Shown piece by piece: positions 50,107 to 61,095 of a stretch of 64,000 bases of DNA. Within the stretch, counting starts at the first letter, position 1. Every line of letters starts with the position of its first letter. This stretch comes from Siphonodentalium dalli (taxonomy: Eukaryota; Mollusca; Scaphopoda; Gadilida; Siphonodentaliidae). A program made the translations under genes and the position numbers. The notes beneath the pieces were generated by a model, which saw only the letters and a program-made list of their open reading frames with translations, did no database searches and had not been told where the DNA came from. The stretch is taken from assembly GCA_032622095.1 (NCBI GenBank), contig CP136069.1:159391043-159455042 (forward strand), given 5' to 3'.

Positions 50107-53100
50107 GTAAGTTGTGTTAACCCTTTCTATACTTAATGGATTCTACCAATAGCTATAGAAGTATACATTGGAATGGTCTATTGCTCATTTGGAGGGATAT
50201 TTAGGTACTAAAAGCAGATGATAGATATACAAAAAGATTAATAAAGGGCAGAAGGATTCTTATTTATTGGTGGGAAATGTTCAGATAATAAGTTCAACAA
50301 ACGACCATTATCCAAACCTTGAAATAGTGTGTCTGTCATTTACAGAATGAGGTCCCCAGAAGGTGAATTTGGTGAAGTTATCCCACATGGCATGCTAGCA
50401 TCATAAAATTTGCCCTCTGGGAACCTCATTCTGCTAAGGCCTCAACTTCTATGGGGGAACCTAGGATCAGATTGAAGTTCTCCAGTTGAATTTGGTGATG
50501 TTCGCCTATTAGTAACCTTGATTTATAGGGGATATAGGAAATGAACAGAAGGGAAAAAGTAACTAAAACAAATGTTAATTTAAGACTATAGATACTTCCC
50601 AGAAGATGAGGCCTAAGCAGAATGAAGTTCCCAGATGGTGAATTTAGTGATTGCGGTCTAGCATCACTAAATTCACCCTCTGTGGACCTCATTCTGCAAA
50701 TGACAGACACAGTATTTCAAGCCTTGTACATACATGTATCTGATTCCATTGTTCCACCCTTTATTTCAGTATTTACCTACAAAGAATGATAATGTTATCG
50801 GCGTTGTAATGAGTAAAGCTGGTGATATATTCAGAGTTGATGTTGGTGGTAATGACCGTGTGACGCTATCTTATCTGTCATTCGAGGCAGCCACCAAGAG
50901 AAACCGCCCTGATGTCAAGGTAGATTACTCAAACAAAATTAAAAACTTTAATAATATCATTATTTCTGCATTTTACTTCAACCTTTATAGATACACATGT
51001 ATAATTTTTAGGTTAAAGGGAAACTGTACACTAAATCCGGCCATTTATGGAATCGATTCCTTTTATATTCAAGAGAATATATGCAACAAATAAATGTATT
51101 TGAGCCATGGATTAGTGCAAAATACACTCTTGTGCTCTATGAACGATGCAAACAACATGGCAATTATAATGAAAATGAGTTTATGACTCAAGTCACAAAC
51201 TCATTGTCAATATATTTTACCATGTTGTTTGCATCGTTCATAGACCACAATGCATGAGTGTATTTTGCACTAATCCGTGGCTTAAATTAATTCATTTGTT
51301 GCATATATTCTGTTGAGTATAATAGGAGATGGTCCCATAAATGGCTGGATTTAGTCTACAGTCCCCCTTTAACAATGGCTGAATATACAATAAAATAAAT
51401 CGATCATAGTCTTGATTTTTGGCATTATATTCACCGCTCACTGAACACATCATTGAAATTTGTAAGAAATGGCCTTGAATTTCAAAATTTAAGGCTTCAA
51501 TAGGCCTTGAAAATCATTGCGAAATAACCTTTATTAAGCTGACTTGTGGGACCTACGTCTTATTTCTTTCTCAGGTTGGAGACATTGTTTTTGGGAATTT
51601 TATTACGGCAAACAAGTACATGGAGGCAGAGCTCGTATGCGTTGATAAATTCGGCCACAGTAGTGGAATGGGTGTTATCAGAGATGGTGGATTTTTCTTC
51701 AGGTGCTCCCTCAATCTCGCCAGGCAGTAAGTATCTGTAATAGCAATGAATACCTAGAATAAGAATGTTACTGAGGTCAAGCCCAAAATATGGTGCTGGA
51801 CATTTGCAAAATGAGGTCCCCAGAAGGTGAATTTAGTGACTGTGTGTTAGCATCTCTAAATTCACCTTCTCTGAACCTCATTAATACTCAGTAATAATAA
51901 TAATAATACAATTTTTTTTTATTTAATCGTAAAACCACAGGTGTGCTCTAAAACAGTTTACAAAGTTAATACTGGCACAACACGTGCGATAAAATATTAC
52001 ACAGTAGTAATCTAACATAAATACGTAACATAAAACCATCTGCATATAAGTCATTCTGCATAGCCTCATCTTCTATGGGAGACATAGACTCAGATTTAAG
52101 TTCCTAGATGGTGATGTGCAACCATTGGGTACATCGATTATACAGTGTGTCATCTGCCAATTTGGGTATATAAAGAAACTAAACCAAAAATAATGTATCT
52201 AAAGAAACCAAAAAACTTGTTAATTTGATAATGAAAATGCTTTCCATTGAAGATGAGGTCTAAGCAGCTTAGCAGAATGAGGTCCTCAGTGTGAATTTAG
52301 TGATGCTAGCCTGCTTTGCATTCTGAAAATGTCTGGCACCATATTTTGAGGCCTGCTCTTCTGACTTAACACACACTACGCTATGCATTGGTTAATAGCG
52401 ACCGTATTTAAGAGGCCTGCTCTTCTGACTTAACACACACCACGCTATGCATTGGTTAATAGCGACCGTATTTAAGAGGCCTGCTCTTCTGACTTAACAC
52501 ACACTACGCTATGCATTGGTTAGCGACCGTATTTAAGAGGCCTGCTCTGCTGACTTAACACACACCACGCTATGCATTGGTTAGCGACTGTATTTAAGAG
52601 GCCTGCTCTGCTGACTTAACATACACTACGCTATGCATTGGTTAGCGACCGTATTTAAGTTGTATCAGCATTTTGTTCTGACTTTAACACAAAAAGCAAA
52701 TCAATATAACATGTTAATTCTATAAAAGGTATTAATCCTGGCTACGAAGTGATGTATTTTATGATTGTTGTCATGATGTGGTGCTCCATTCAAAATTTGT
52801 TAACCGATCCACGTCCGAACTTGAATTACAATTCCCTAATTACTCTTCAACTGCAATTTGTTATGCTGAACATCTTGAACCCTTCCATGACGGGAGCTTC
52901 CTGAAATTTTGCGAAAACCCTGTGCCAATGCGTTTTCTAATATATGCGTGTATCCCATAGGAAGCCTCACATATATATAAGAGAATACATTGGCCTAACA
53001 ATATTTACCTTGATTTTGTAATCCAGTGCATCCTATTATATATGCGAGGCTCCCTATGGGAGACTCTCATATGTAAGAGATTGCACTGGCACATGATCTC

Positions 53101-54721
53101 TAATGCTGCACCAGTATAGCTCTCATCATGAAAGGGCTGAAAATGAGTCAATGGGAACCAAGTAAGAACATGTCGCTAGTATTCAGCTATCAAAGAGTAT
53201 GTAGGATACCAATGATAAACAGGACCCTCGAATAAAAATTAGACTCTCGAACAAACTACATGTTAAAGAGCTTAAAGAAAATAGTGGGGATTTCATTACT
53301 ACCAAGAAGCTTTACGTCACTGTCAGCCTATCACAACATTTTAACAGTAAACCGATGAAGCCAATCAGGCAATTGTCAGAATTCGGTGACTCCACAGTTT
53401 CTCGCCACAGCTAATAATAGCATAATAAATTTCCTGGCACAGTGTTTACTACAAATTTGGAAATTACGACAACTAAATTAAACGCTGAAATGCGTCGAAA
53501 ATTTACCAATAATACCTAGCATGGAGAAGAGAAAAATTTCAACTGTTAACCCTTTACCCAACAAAACGGCCAAAACCGGCCAAATAAAGCTTCAACAGCC
53601 TAAAATATCTTTGGTCTGTCTCAATAGAACCATACAAATATGGATATCATTGGAACCGGCTCCTTGACCACATTGTGATAGTTACAGTTATGCCCTGTGC
53701 CAATGCATTCTCTTATATATGTGAGTCGACCATAGGTCGCCTCGCATATATAAGAGAATGCATTGGCCTAAAAAAAATCTTTTTTTAACACTTTTTACCA
53801 TTTTTTCTTACATTCTTTAACAATTTTATAATTTTTAATGTGTTAAGCCAATGCATTCTCTTATATATGCGAGGCGACCTATGGTCGACTCGCATATATA
53901 AGAGAATGCATTGGCACAGGGCCGTTCTGTTGAGTAAAGGGTTAACACCCGGTTTTGTTATGAAATTCGTCCGAAAATAGATATCATTCTGTGAATCGTA
54001 AAATTATTTGCGCTGTGACATCATACTGCAGGGATTGCATGCAGAAGCTATTTATAGCAGAGGTAATGTGAATGATCGTGAAAATCTTTAGACTATGTAA
54101 CACTGTAGCTTGTTCAACAAGCATGCATATAGTGTGTCTGTCATTTGCACAATGAGATCCCCAGAGGGTGAATTTAGTGATGCTATCCTGCACTGCTTTG
54201 GCCTCAACTGCTATGGGGGACCTTGGATCAGATTGAAGTTCCCTAGTTGAAGTTATAAATGTTCACCCATCAATCTCCTCGATTATGCATTTTATCTTCT
54301 GCAAACTAAAAACAATGCTAATTTGTGACTATAGATACTTCCCAGAAGAAGAGGCCTAAGCAGAATGAGGTCCCAGAGGGTTAATTTGGTGATGCTAGCC
54401 CACAGTGCAGATAGCATTACTAAATTCACCCTCTGGGGACCTCATTCTGCAAATAACAGACACACTATTTGCAGGCTTGTTTACATATGGTTATAATTGC
54501 TCTGTTGCAGGCTGCTGACTGGGAACAGTGTGCTACTAAAAATGCTCAGCAAAAACATTCCTTATGAGATAACAGTGGGTGTCAATGGCAGAGTGTGGAT
54601 TAAAGCTAGGACCATCAAAGACACTATCATCATAAGCAATGCAATATCAGCATCGGAATGTATGGACGATGACCAAATCAGAAAAATGTGTAGAAAGATA
54701 CTGAACCAAGATTGGTTATGA
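49906..54721 (+). CDS. EXOSC3: Exosome complex component RRP40 (four exons)
   Basis: Predicted 237 aa from exons 49906-50106, 50770-50919, 51575-51726 and 54511-54721. RRP40 is a non-catalytic cap subunit of the RNA exosome, which degrades and trims RNA 3' ends in nucleus and cytoplasm; it binds RNA through S1 and KH domains. Visible features: the N-terminal IVLPGD strand; GPGLR and IYWVDS motifs; the S1 domain with [30 protein letters not shown] and [14 protein letters not shown]; and the KH domain with the family GxNG motif (GVNG, residues 191-194) followed by RVWIKA. Residues matching human Gly31, Asp132 and Trp238, sites of disease mutations, are kept (Gly14, Asp91, Trp197). All introns obey GT..AG and join frames exactly (phases 0, 0, 2). 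The N-terminus is shorter than the 275-aa human protein. The frame is open to a TTG at 49873, but the first ATG is 49906. No 5' UTR exon can be excluded. Confidence 0.95.
50318..50721. mobile_element. 404-bp TIR element in EXOSC3 intron 1 (GTGTCTGTCATTT family)
   Basis: The ends CTTGAAATA..TGTGTCTGTCATTT are inverted. Inside each end is AGAATGAGGTCCCCAGA.GG followed by GTGAATTT.GTGA, and a shorter inverted pair lies internally. It fills most of the 663-bp intron. Relatives: 51784-52348, 54130-54467, 61096-61207. Confidence 0.75.
50770..50919 (+). CDS. EXOSC3: EXOSC3 exon 2 (residues 68-117)
   Basis: Acceptor TTATTTCAG/TATTTACC, donor AAG/GTAGAT, phase 0 at both ends. Carries the first half of the S1 domain, including [10 protein letters not shown] and KRNRPDVK. 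Confidence 0.95.
51017..51368. mobile_element. 352-bp palindromic TTAA-flanked MITE in EXOSC3 intron 2
   Basis: TTAA at 51013-51016 and 51369-51372; ends AGGG..ACTGTA.ACTAAATCC. Long arms pair across the element (AACGATGCAAACAACATGG with its complement near 51222). It makes up over half of the 655-bp intron. Confidence 0.78.
51575..51726 (+). CDS. EXOSC3: EXOSC3 exon 3 (residues 118-168)
   Basis: Acceptor TTTCTTTCTCAG/GTTGGAG; donor GCCAGGCA/GTAAGT, phase 2. The codon for Gln168 is split (CA/G). Encodes VGDIVFGNF through [10 protein letters not shown] to the start of the KH domain. Confidence 0.95.
51784..52348. mobile_element. 565-bp TIR element in EXOSC3 intron 3, containing a retroposon tail
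   Basis: CAAAATATGGTGCTGGACAT is inverted at the right end (CTGGCACCATATTTTG). The internal AATGAGGTCCCCAGAAGGTG matches the intron 1 element. It is enlarged by the insertion at about 51890-52050. Confidence 0.7.
51888..52050 (-). mobile_element. SINE or LINE 3' tail with (ATT)n end
   Basis: (TAA)n at 51894-51906 on the plus strand is followed by T-rich sequence, CACAGGTGTGCTCTAAAACAG and TTTACAAAG. Read on the minus strand this is TTTAGAGCACAC..TGTATTATTATTATT, the usual layout of metazoan SINE/LINE tails ending in ATT repeats. No tRNA-like head was found. Confidence 0.45.
52348..52660 (+). repeat. Five tandem copies of a 60-64-bp repeat in EXOSC3 intron 3
   Basis: GAGGCCTGCTCT.CTGACTTA..ATGCATTGGTTA.GCGACCGTATTTAA repeats at 52348, 52412 and onward. 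The first two copies keep an extra AATA after GGTT (64 bp); the later ones lack it (60-61 bp). Confidence 0.9.
52880..53136 (+). mobile_element. TTAA-type double-hairpin MITE in EXOSC3 intron 3
   Basis: Starts CCCTTCCATGACGGGAGC and ends TCATGAAAGGG; flanks are degraded TTAA (TTGAA and CTGA). Two internal palindromes (about 52921-52995 and 53024-53090) have arms like CCAATGC.TT..ATATATGCG. Confidence 0.78.
53550..53941 (+). mobile_element. 392-bp TTAA-flanked MITE with two opposed hairpins
   Basis: The ends CCCTTTACYCAACARAACGG are inverted with exact TTAA on both sides (53546-53549, 53942-53945), the piggyBac signature. It holds two near-perfect ~68-bp hairpins (53697-53766 and 53847-53915) that are also inverted copies of each other, separated by a T-rich spacer. 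Confidence 0.82.
54130..54467. mobile_element. 338-bp TIR element in EXOSC3 intron 3
   Basis: TAGTGTGTCTGTCATTTGCA at the left, GACAGACACACTA at the right. Internal AATGAGATCCCCAGAGGGTG pairs with CACCCTCTGGGGACCTCATT. It ends 43 bp before the exon 4 acceptor. Confidence 0.78.
54511..54721 (+). CDS. EXOSC3: EXOSC3 exon 4 (residues 168-237 and stop)
   Basis: Acceptor TCTGTTGCAG/GCTGCTG. Encodes the KH domain with [10 protein letters not shown] and the C-terminal helix ending NQDWL, then TGA at 54719-54721. Confidence 0.94.
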
Positions 54722-54853
54722 TAGTTATGTCTTTCTTGATGTATTTCTATTGTATATACTCATTGTCCAATGAAAAATAATGTGGGAGAAATCACTGGGG
54801 TCCATCCATCCATCCCAGATCATTTCCGGATATCATCAGTAATAATTAATGAA

Positions 54854-54859
54854 ATTAAA
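54854..54859 (+). promoter_or_regulatory. Candidate poly(A) signal ATTAAA for EXOSC3
   Basis: ATTAAA 133 bp after the stop codon. No AATAAA lies between the stop and this point. It is short and AT-rich context makes chance plausible. Confidence 0.3.
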
Positions 54860-54889
54860 CAATATATGGTATGTGAGCTTATTGGTTAG

Positions 54890-55330
54890 GGGCACAGATC
54901 AAGTTTGAACATGGGTAAGGTCCGAACATTTTTACCAGAGTTATAGTCCTTGTCGACTTAGAATTTGCTTATTATTTTGGTTTCTGGATGATAACCTATG
55001 TTTTAGTTATTTGATTGTTTTCAAATTTGGTATATGGATTACTCGATTGTTAATACAGGTCAAGTTCCAATATGGGTGTGGTCTGCCTATTTTTACTGCA
55101 GTTATGGTCCTTGTCGACTTATGATTTACTGATTATCTTTGTTTCTGGATGAAAACTTCAGTAATAGTTATACAAATGTTTTCAAATTTGGTTATTGATG
55201 ACTCTTGAAAATAGAGGTCAAGTTTGAATTTACATTCTGTCTGCCCATTTTACCGAAGTCATGGTCCTTTTCGACTTATTGTTTTATTTAGTTATGAAAT
55301 ACATTTACAAATTTGGTATCGGACCACTCA
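54890..55330 (+). repeat. Degenerate ~150-bp tandem repeats downstream of EXOSC3
   Basis: Three weak copies of GTCAAGTT..AATATGG..GGTC.G..CATTTTTAC..AGTTATGGTCCTTGTCGACTTA with TTTCTGGATGATAAC. Older relatives of the next block. Confidence 0.65.
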
Positions 55331-56310
55331 TTTTTATACGCCCTTTTGAAAAAAAGGCCGTATTATAGTATTGGTCTGTCCGTCCGGGCGTCCGTCCGTC
55401 CGTCCGTCCGTCCGTTAACCTGTTGTCCGGATGATAACTTTAGTTAGAGTGAACCAAAATTAGTAAAATTGGTATGTGGGTTTATTAGCCGAAAAGTAAG
55501 TTCAAGTTCAAATTTGGGTTCCGCCCGCCAATTTTCACCGGAGTTATGCCCCTTATTTAACGTTTTTTGACTTAGAAAATCCTTGAAATTTGTTGTCCGG
55601 ATGATAACTTTAGTATAGTTTATCGGAATGAATCCAAATTTGGTATATTACTTTCTCCCACCAAAACACAGGTTAAGTTCGAACTTGGGTTCTGTCCGAC
55701 CATTTTTGGCAGAGTTATGCCCCTTTTTCGACTCAGAAAATTCAGTTTTTCTTATGTTTTTTGGTTTCCGGATGATAACTCGATTTTGGAATGTTTATAC
55801 GCAAAACCCGTATTTTTGTGGATTACATATATCGAAATACAGCTCAAGTCCGAATTTCGTTTTAATCCGATAATTTTTGTGAGAGTTATGGCCCCTTTTT
55901 TGACGTAATTTGACTTAGAAAATCCCTGAAATTTGTTGTCCGGATGATAACTTTAGTTAGAGTGAACCGATTTCAATCAAATTTGGTATGTGGGTTTATT
56001 AGGAGAAAAGACAGCTCAAGTTCGAATTTGGGTTCCGTCCGCCAATTTTCACCGGAGTTATGCCCCTTATTTGACGTAATTTGACTTAGAAAATCCCTGA
56101 AATTTGTTGTCCGCATGATAACTTTACTAGAGCTTATCGGATTCAATGATAATTTGGTATATTACTTTCTCCCACCAAAACACAGGTCAAGTTCAAATTT
56201 GAGTTCCGTCCGCCAATTTTTACCAGAGTTATGCCCCTTTTTTATCAGTTTCCGCCGACCCAAGAGAGGGCGTATATTGCACGCCCAGCGTAGCTCTTGT
56301 TACTGCTTGT
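55331..56310 (+). repeat. Five ~172-bp repeats with higher-order pattern, headed by (TCCG)n
   Basis: Starts at ATACGCCCTTTTGAA..GGCCGTATTATA, has a CCGTCCGTCCGT run at 55383-55416, then copies beginning TTGTCCGGATGATAACTTTA near 55421, 55600, 55770 (diverged), 55936 and 56107. It ends at AGAGAGGGCGTATATTGC, complementary in part to the start. Each copy ends with GGAGTTATGCCCC. Copies 1 and 4, and 2 and 5, match best. Confidence 0.8.
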
Positions 56311-56722
56311 TATGACCCGTGTTGACTTAGAACTTCCAGATTAGATTTAGAACTTCCAGATAAGTATTTTGTTTGCACATGATAACTTAATAGACATACA
56401 TTTACCAATATCAAACAGTCGTGGTTGCCAATTTACCATATATATATCCATATTACATCCATAATTCAGACTATCTGCATCTTCCAATTTCAAGGCAGAA
56501 CATTTTCCCTAGTAACAGTGAAGATATATATATATATATTTCAGTTGTCACACTCATATAATAAATCATCAAATATCTTTCAATGTTAATGAATCTATTT
56601 AACAGGGTTTCCACTTGGGGTTAGCCTTAGGGGAATGGTACTCTGTAGCCACTGGGGGAAATCTCAGTCCATCAACAAACTGCAAATATCTATTAGTATT
56701 AAGTAAATCAGTCAATCGTTTA

Positions 56723-57095
56723 AAGGCACGGATGGCCTTAGTGGGTGGTATGCTGTTAAAAGAGTCACACCCATTAAAACTGCCATAAACAGAAAGAATA
56801 TTAAAATATAGACATAATTTGTTCTTATAGCAATCATAGATATCGCATAAATAGTATGTTATTGTCAAGTCCAATCGCTTTGTTATGTAAACAAATGCCA
56901 GGTTCTGTAATGTTTTTGGCTTTTGTTTACATAACAAAGTGTACTAACTTGACAATAACATACTATTTATGTGATATTTATGATTGGTATAAGAACAAAA
57001 GCTGTCTATATTTTAATGTTCTTTCTGTTTATGGCGGCTTTAACGCATGTGATAATTTTAACAGCAATACCCACCGCGAACGCCATCCGTGCCTT
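56723..57095. mobile_element. 373-bp TA-flanked fold-back MITE
   Basis: The ends AAGGCACGGATGGC are inverted; TA at 56721-56722 and 57096-57097. The arms pair over most of the element, including AAAACTGCCATAAACAGAAA and TAGTATGTTATTGTCAAGT. The frames here on both strands are mirror products of the palindrome. Confidence 0.8.
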
Positions 57096-57097
57096 TA

Positions 57098-57960
57098 AGC
57101 CAAGTTCTGAATGTCTACGGAAATATGAGAAGAAAAGTCAAGGAATCATAATTGTATTTTATTTTTAACAATTTGACGGGTTAAGTAATTTAATGTTGTT
57201 GTCATTAGGAGCTGCATATAAATATTGATATTGTATAGGTACTGTAAACTTTGCGACAAAGTCAAGTTAAATTCTCGGATAAAATAAGTATAATGACAAT
57301 TTTTCGCATCGCCACCAACACTGGTAGAGGAAATTGTTAAAATTTGCAATTTATTACTATGTCCATCTTCACTACATTCATGACAACATATTATACCATT
57401 GCTAATTCCATGAAATATTCCTGATCATCCTTCAGTGGCTAATATTTGGATCCCGTCTACATACTCATAAATCAGAACAGTGTGTTATTTCAGAATATAA
57501 TCAGCATGTAACCAGGCAGAATCAACCACGTGGTATTTAGCGATGTCCACTTCAATATCATGCAGAATAAGGCAATAATTGTATATGTATGTAGAACTGA
57601 ACAGCATTCTTTTCCCGCAAAATGGTTCACTAGTGGGCAACTAAAATTATCTTCGTTTATCACTCACTGTTTGTTTCAGTAGTGACATATACACAGGTGA
57701 TGTAGGCATTAATATGTGGATCAGGTAGGGAATATGTCTGAGGGGAAATTTGGGTGAGGGGAAAGAGACCCGCTGCCCATATAGCGGAAACTCTCAGAAT
57801 CAACGCCCATGCCCAGAATCATTTAGTTCCAAATTAACATGTTTAGGTCTAGGATTGTGTGTATCAACTGACCAGTGAAATTAGATATCAGCATACAATT
57901 TACATGCTGTCCTGTGCTGTCCAACAAAAACTAGAGGGCTGTTAATGTCCAGCATTCATT
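57098..57960. other. Unassigned stretch
   Basis: AT-rich; no gene, RNA or clear repeat recognised. TTTGCGACAAAGTCAAG and TTTTTCGCATCGCCACC near 57250-57315 look like dispersed-repeat fragments. Confidence 0.35.
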
Positions 57961-58128
57961 TGTTAGGATTTTCAGCTAATAATGTCAAAACAAAGGATGT
58001 TTTTTACCCCACTTTTCAAGAAAAAATGGGGGTAATACTCGATTGACTTTGTCTGTCTCTCCATGGGCATTTTTATCTCAGATTTGGGTTATCAGATATG
58101 AATGAATTTGGTTTGCCATGAATGATGG

Positions 58129-58260
58129 ACGTTTTGGCACCTGGACATTTTGGCACCTGGACGTTTTGGCACCTGGACGTTTCGGCACCTGGACGTTTCG
58201 GCACTTGGGTTTGCTGTTCGGCACCTGATTTTTCATCACTTCGGACGTTTTGGCACCTGG
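58129..58260 (+). repeat. 16-bp minisatellite (ACGTTTTGGCACCTGG)
   Basis: Five contiguous copies at 58129-58208, then a diverged gap and another exact copy at 58245-58260. Inverted relatives (AGGTGCCGAAACATC) lie at 59496-59600. Confidence 0.9.
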
Positions 58261-58269
58261 TCATTTTCA

Positions 58270-59490
58270 TACCGACGATACTATCAGTGATGAATAGAAA
58301 CGACTTTTGATTCCATTTTTCATTTCAATAATATGTTGTAAAACATGTAAACTGGTGAACACAGGATGGAACATATGATAACGATGGTGGTGAACATTTA
58401 AATATCACGAGTCATGCACACTAAGATATGATCATCTGCAGTCGGTTCCGAGGTACCCACTATAGGCATAGAACATTGAACACCTCACCCATAACTTTGC
58501 GCATGGAAGAAAAAAGAGCATTCCTTATTAATCTAAAACCTGATAACTGAGACAATAATGAGTGTTTGTCTCACTTTTTACGAAATGTTGAAAATACTGA
58601 TACATTTGTATCTCTAAGCTTTCTTGTGGTATAGACATTCCGCATATTAAAATAACAAACTTTTATTTACAGTTCTATTGATATATCTGTGTTTTTCTTG
58701 GAATTACCAGATCTATTCTTCAAGATACAAGCCTATTAAATGTTTTAATAAGCCCAGAGTAAAGATAACATTACCTGCATGTTTACAAAATAAATTGGCC
58801 AGCAGTGACTTCTGACACAACAGATTAGCACCTAGTCAGATTATAGTCTTATAAATCATTATTACAATAACATATGTATTAACTTACATCGTTCTAATAA
58901 CAGTCAGTCTCAAAATGTTGTTACCGATATAAAATGTTTGTCACTTAATGTATTACTCATGACAAAGCTACAAAACACATTTTTTTTAAATCTACAGCAT
59001 AAATCATATCAAAATTGCGAATTTTCATATTTTTTGGTGTCAAATGTCAGAAAACTGGGAGATAAAATTATCTTGAACCATATTTCTATAAGAGGACAAA
59101 TGTACTGAAATTAGCAGCACTTTTCAGAACCCATAACGAAGAAACATTGAGATAATATACAAAATGTGCTACAAGTAGTAAAATCAGAGTCATCTTGAGG
59201 CTTCAGTTCTATAAATATATATGCACATATACACCTGTGCATATTCTGAACCTATCTGAAGCTACATTGTATGTGAAGTATATAATAGCATAGACTACAT
59301 TTTCATAGCAAGTAGCTGTATCATGTGGTCATTCCGTCTGTCAGACTCGATTGGGATTTCCTTCTCCGTTGAACAATGAATTCTTGCATGACTACATTTA
59401 TAGATCTTTATAGAACTGTTTGATTGCATATATATACTGTAATCACATCACAACTAAAGAATAAGCCAAAACATCTTTGATGAAATGCCC
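58270..59490. other. Unassigned AT-rich interval between inverted minisatellites
   Basis: About 1.2 kb with no convincing frame. It may be the interior of an element whose subterminal regions are the 16-bp repeats on either side. Confidence 0.4.
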
Positions 59491-59495
59491 AAATG

Positions 59496-59600
59496 TACAG
59501 GTGCTTGGGCTGAAACAACTAAGTGCCGAAAACATAGGTGCCGAAACATCTGACAAACAGATGCGGATCCATGCAGGTGCCAAACAAACTGCACCTGCCA
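59496..59600 (-). repeat. Inverted, diverged copies of the 16-bp repeat
   Basis: AAGTGCCGAAAACATAGGTG, GGTGCCGAAACATCTG, AGGTGCCAAAC and CACCTGCC follow each other at uneven spacing, in reverse orientation to 58129-58260. Confidence 0.65.
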
Positions 59601-59609
59601 TCATGACTG

Positions 59610-60390
59610 CATTCAAAAAAGGGAAAAACAAACGACGTTTTTCGCATCTTTTATTCCATCCACACAGATATCTCAGCCATCACTCATCCGTTCTGAAATT
59701 TGGTATGGTTGTTCACTCATGACTGCTTTCAAAAGAGTTCCCAATGACGTTGTTTATTTTAAATTTTGGTTCCATCCTGCCAATGTTTTAATTTGGCACC
59801 ATGAGGGTATGCCAGCACCCAAGGAATGACTGGGAATCAAGTAATTACCCGTTAGGAAGTATCCAGTTATTTCATTGGAGAATATCACATTCATATGTCA
59901 AAAATCAAGCATTAACTTAATTGCATATAGAATCTATTATTAAATGGTGAATTTTAAATATATTTATATAAGTCCATAATATGTCCTTAATCCTCTTACC
60001 CTAAATTTGTTTCATGGTTTTCAAATATATTTCAATGTCTCAGAAATGAGAATGGGTTGTTATCGGTCAAAATCAATGTTATCAAAATCTTGCAGACATG
60101 AAAAGCCATAAGAATATGTCAAAATAAATGTAAAAAATACCATTTTAAGCCTAATTTGTTCTGACATGTAACCACAACCACACATTTGATTCTCTTTGGC
60201 CTGAGTACTAACTTGATTTCCAACATTTCATTTGTTGGAGTGTTTAGTAATTAAAGATGGTCTATCTCTTCTGGGCCACAATTACAACAACAACATAATT
60301 TTTATGACTCAAATACATTTTTCTGTAAATAAAACACAGACAACCCTGAAGATTGAGTATATTGTTTTTCTACAAATGCATAATAAATTA
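59610..60390. other. Unassigned stretch with degenerate repeat at its start
   Basis: 59660-59800 resembles the GATATCTCAGCCATCACTCA..AAATTTGGTATGG type of degenerate repeat, related to 58075-58120. The remainder is AT-rich with no gene seen. Confidence 0.35.
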
Positions 60391-60392
60391 CA

Positions 60393-60554
60393 GAATACCT
60401 ACAGTTTTTGTTTGAATACCAAAATATCTCATGAGTTTCTGGAAAGAAATATCAAATTTTCATGAGCGGCTGCAAGACGTGAGTGAAAATTAGATATTTC
60501 TTTCCAGACAGGAATGAGATGTTTTAGGTGTTCAAACATAAACTGTAGGTGTTC
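60393..60554. mobile_element. ~160-bp hairpin MITE
   Basis: GAATACCTACAGTTTTTGTT pairs with AAACATAAACTGTAGGTGTTC, and TTTCTGGAAAGAAATATC with GATATTTCTTTCCAGA, around a short GC-rich loop. Target duplication not resolved. Confidence 0.65.
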
Positions 60555-60559
60555 TTTTT

Positions 60560-61090
60560 ATTATATGCACATTATTAATCCTTAAAGTTGCTAAATTATG
60601 CACCATTCTCACTTTTAATAGCATAACACGGAAAGCCAACACCTGCTTTCCAAATGTCTGACACCGATCAGCTCATAAGTAGCAAACCATTATCAAGTGA
60701 TGAGTTCATGACGTAATTTTACTATAGCTTCTACGAGATACATACGATGATTTACGTTTTGGTAATTTTTCGCTATGTTATAGGCAAGTATATAATAAAG
60801 TGGTTTATTCTGAATCTAAATCGAAATGGCATTTTGCCTTGATGGAGAGTGCCAACAAGATAGAGTTCTCCCTCTTGCTATACCCCGAATGCACCTGAAG
60901 TTTCTGTTCTAAAAATAGTTGGCCAAAAAAAGTGCCCCGAAAGATTGTATGTATTGTACCAGAAAACCAAAAATAGAAGCTTTTCAGAACAGTTGTCTTT
61001 TATTCATATCTATTATTTTATACCCCAGAAATTATATAAAACCTGTTAGGAAGAGATAGATCATGTTTAAATTCCACAAGGAGCAAGCCT
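60560..61090. other. Unassigned stretch
   Basis: No frame, RNA gene or inverted repeat recognised. Confidence 0.35.
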
Positions 61091-61095
61091 GTATA

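Noticed and set aside
56599-57168. Open frames of 65-112 residues on both strands
   Set aside because: Mirror-image products of a palindromic MITE.
58129-58260. CRISPR-like direct repeats
   Set aside because: The 16-bp units are contiguous with no spacers, and the window is eukaryotic.
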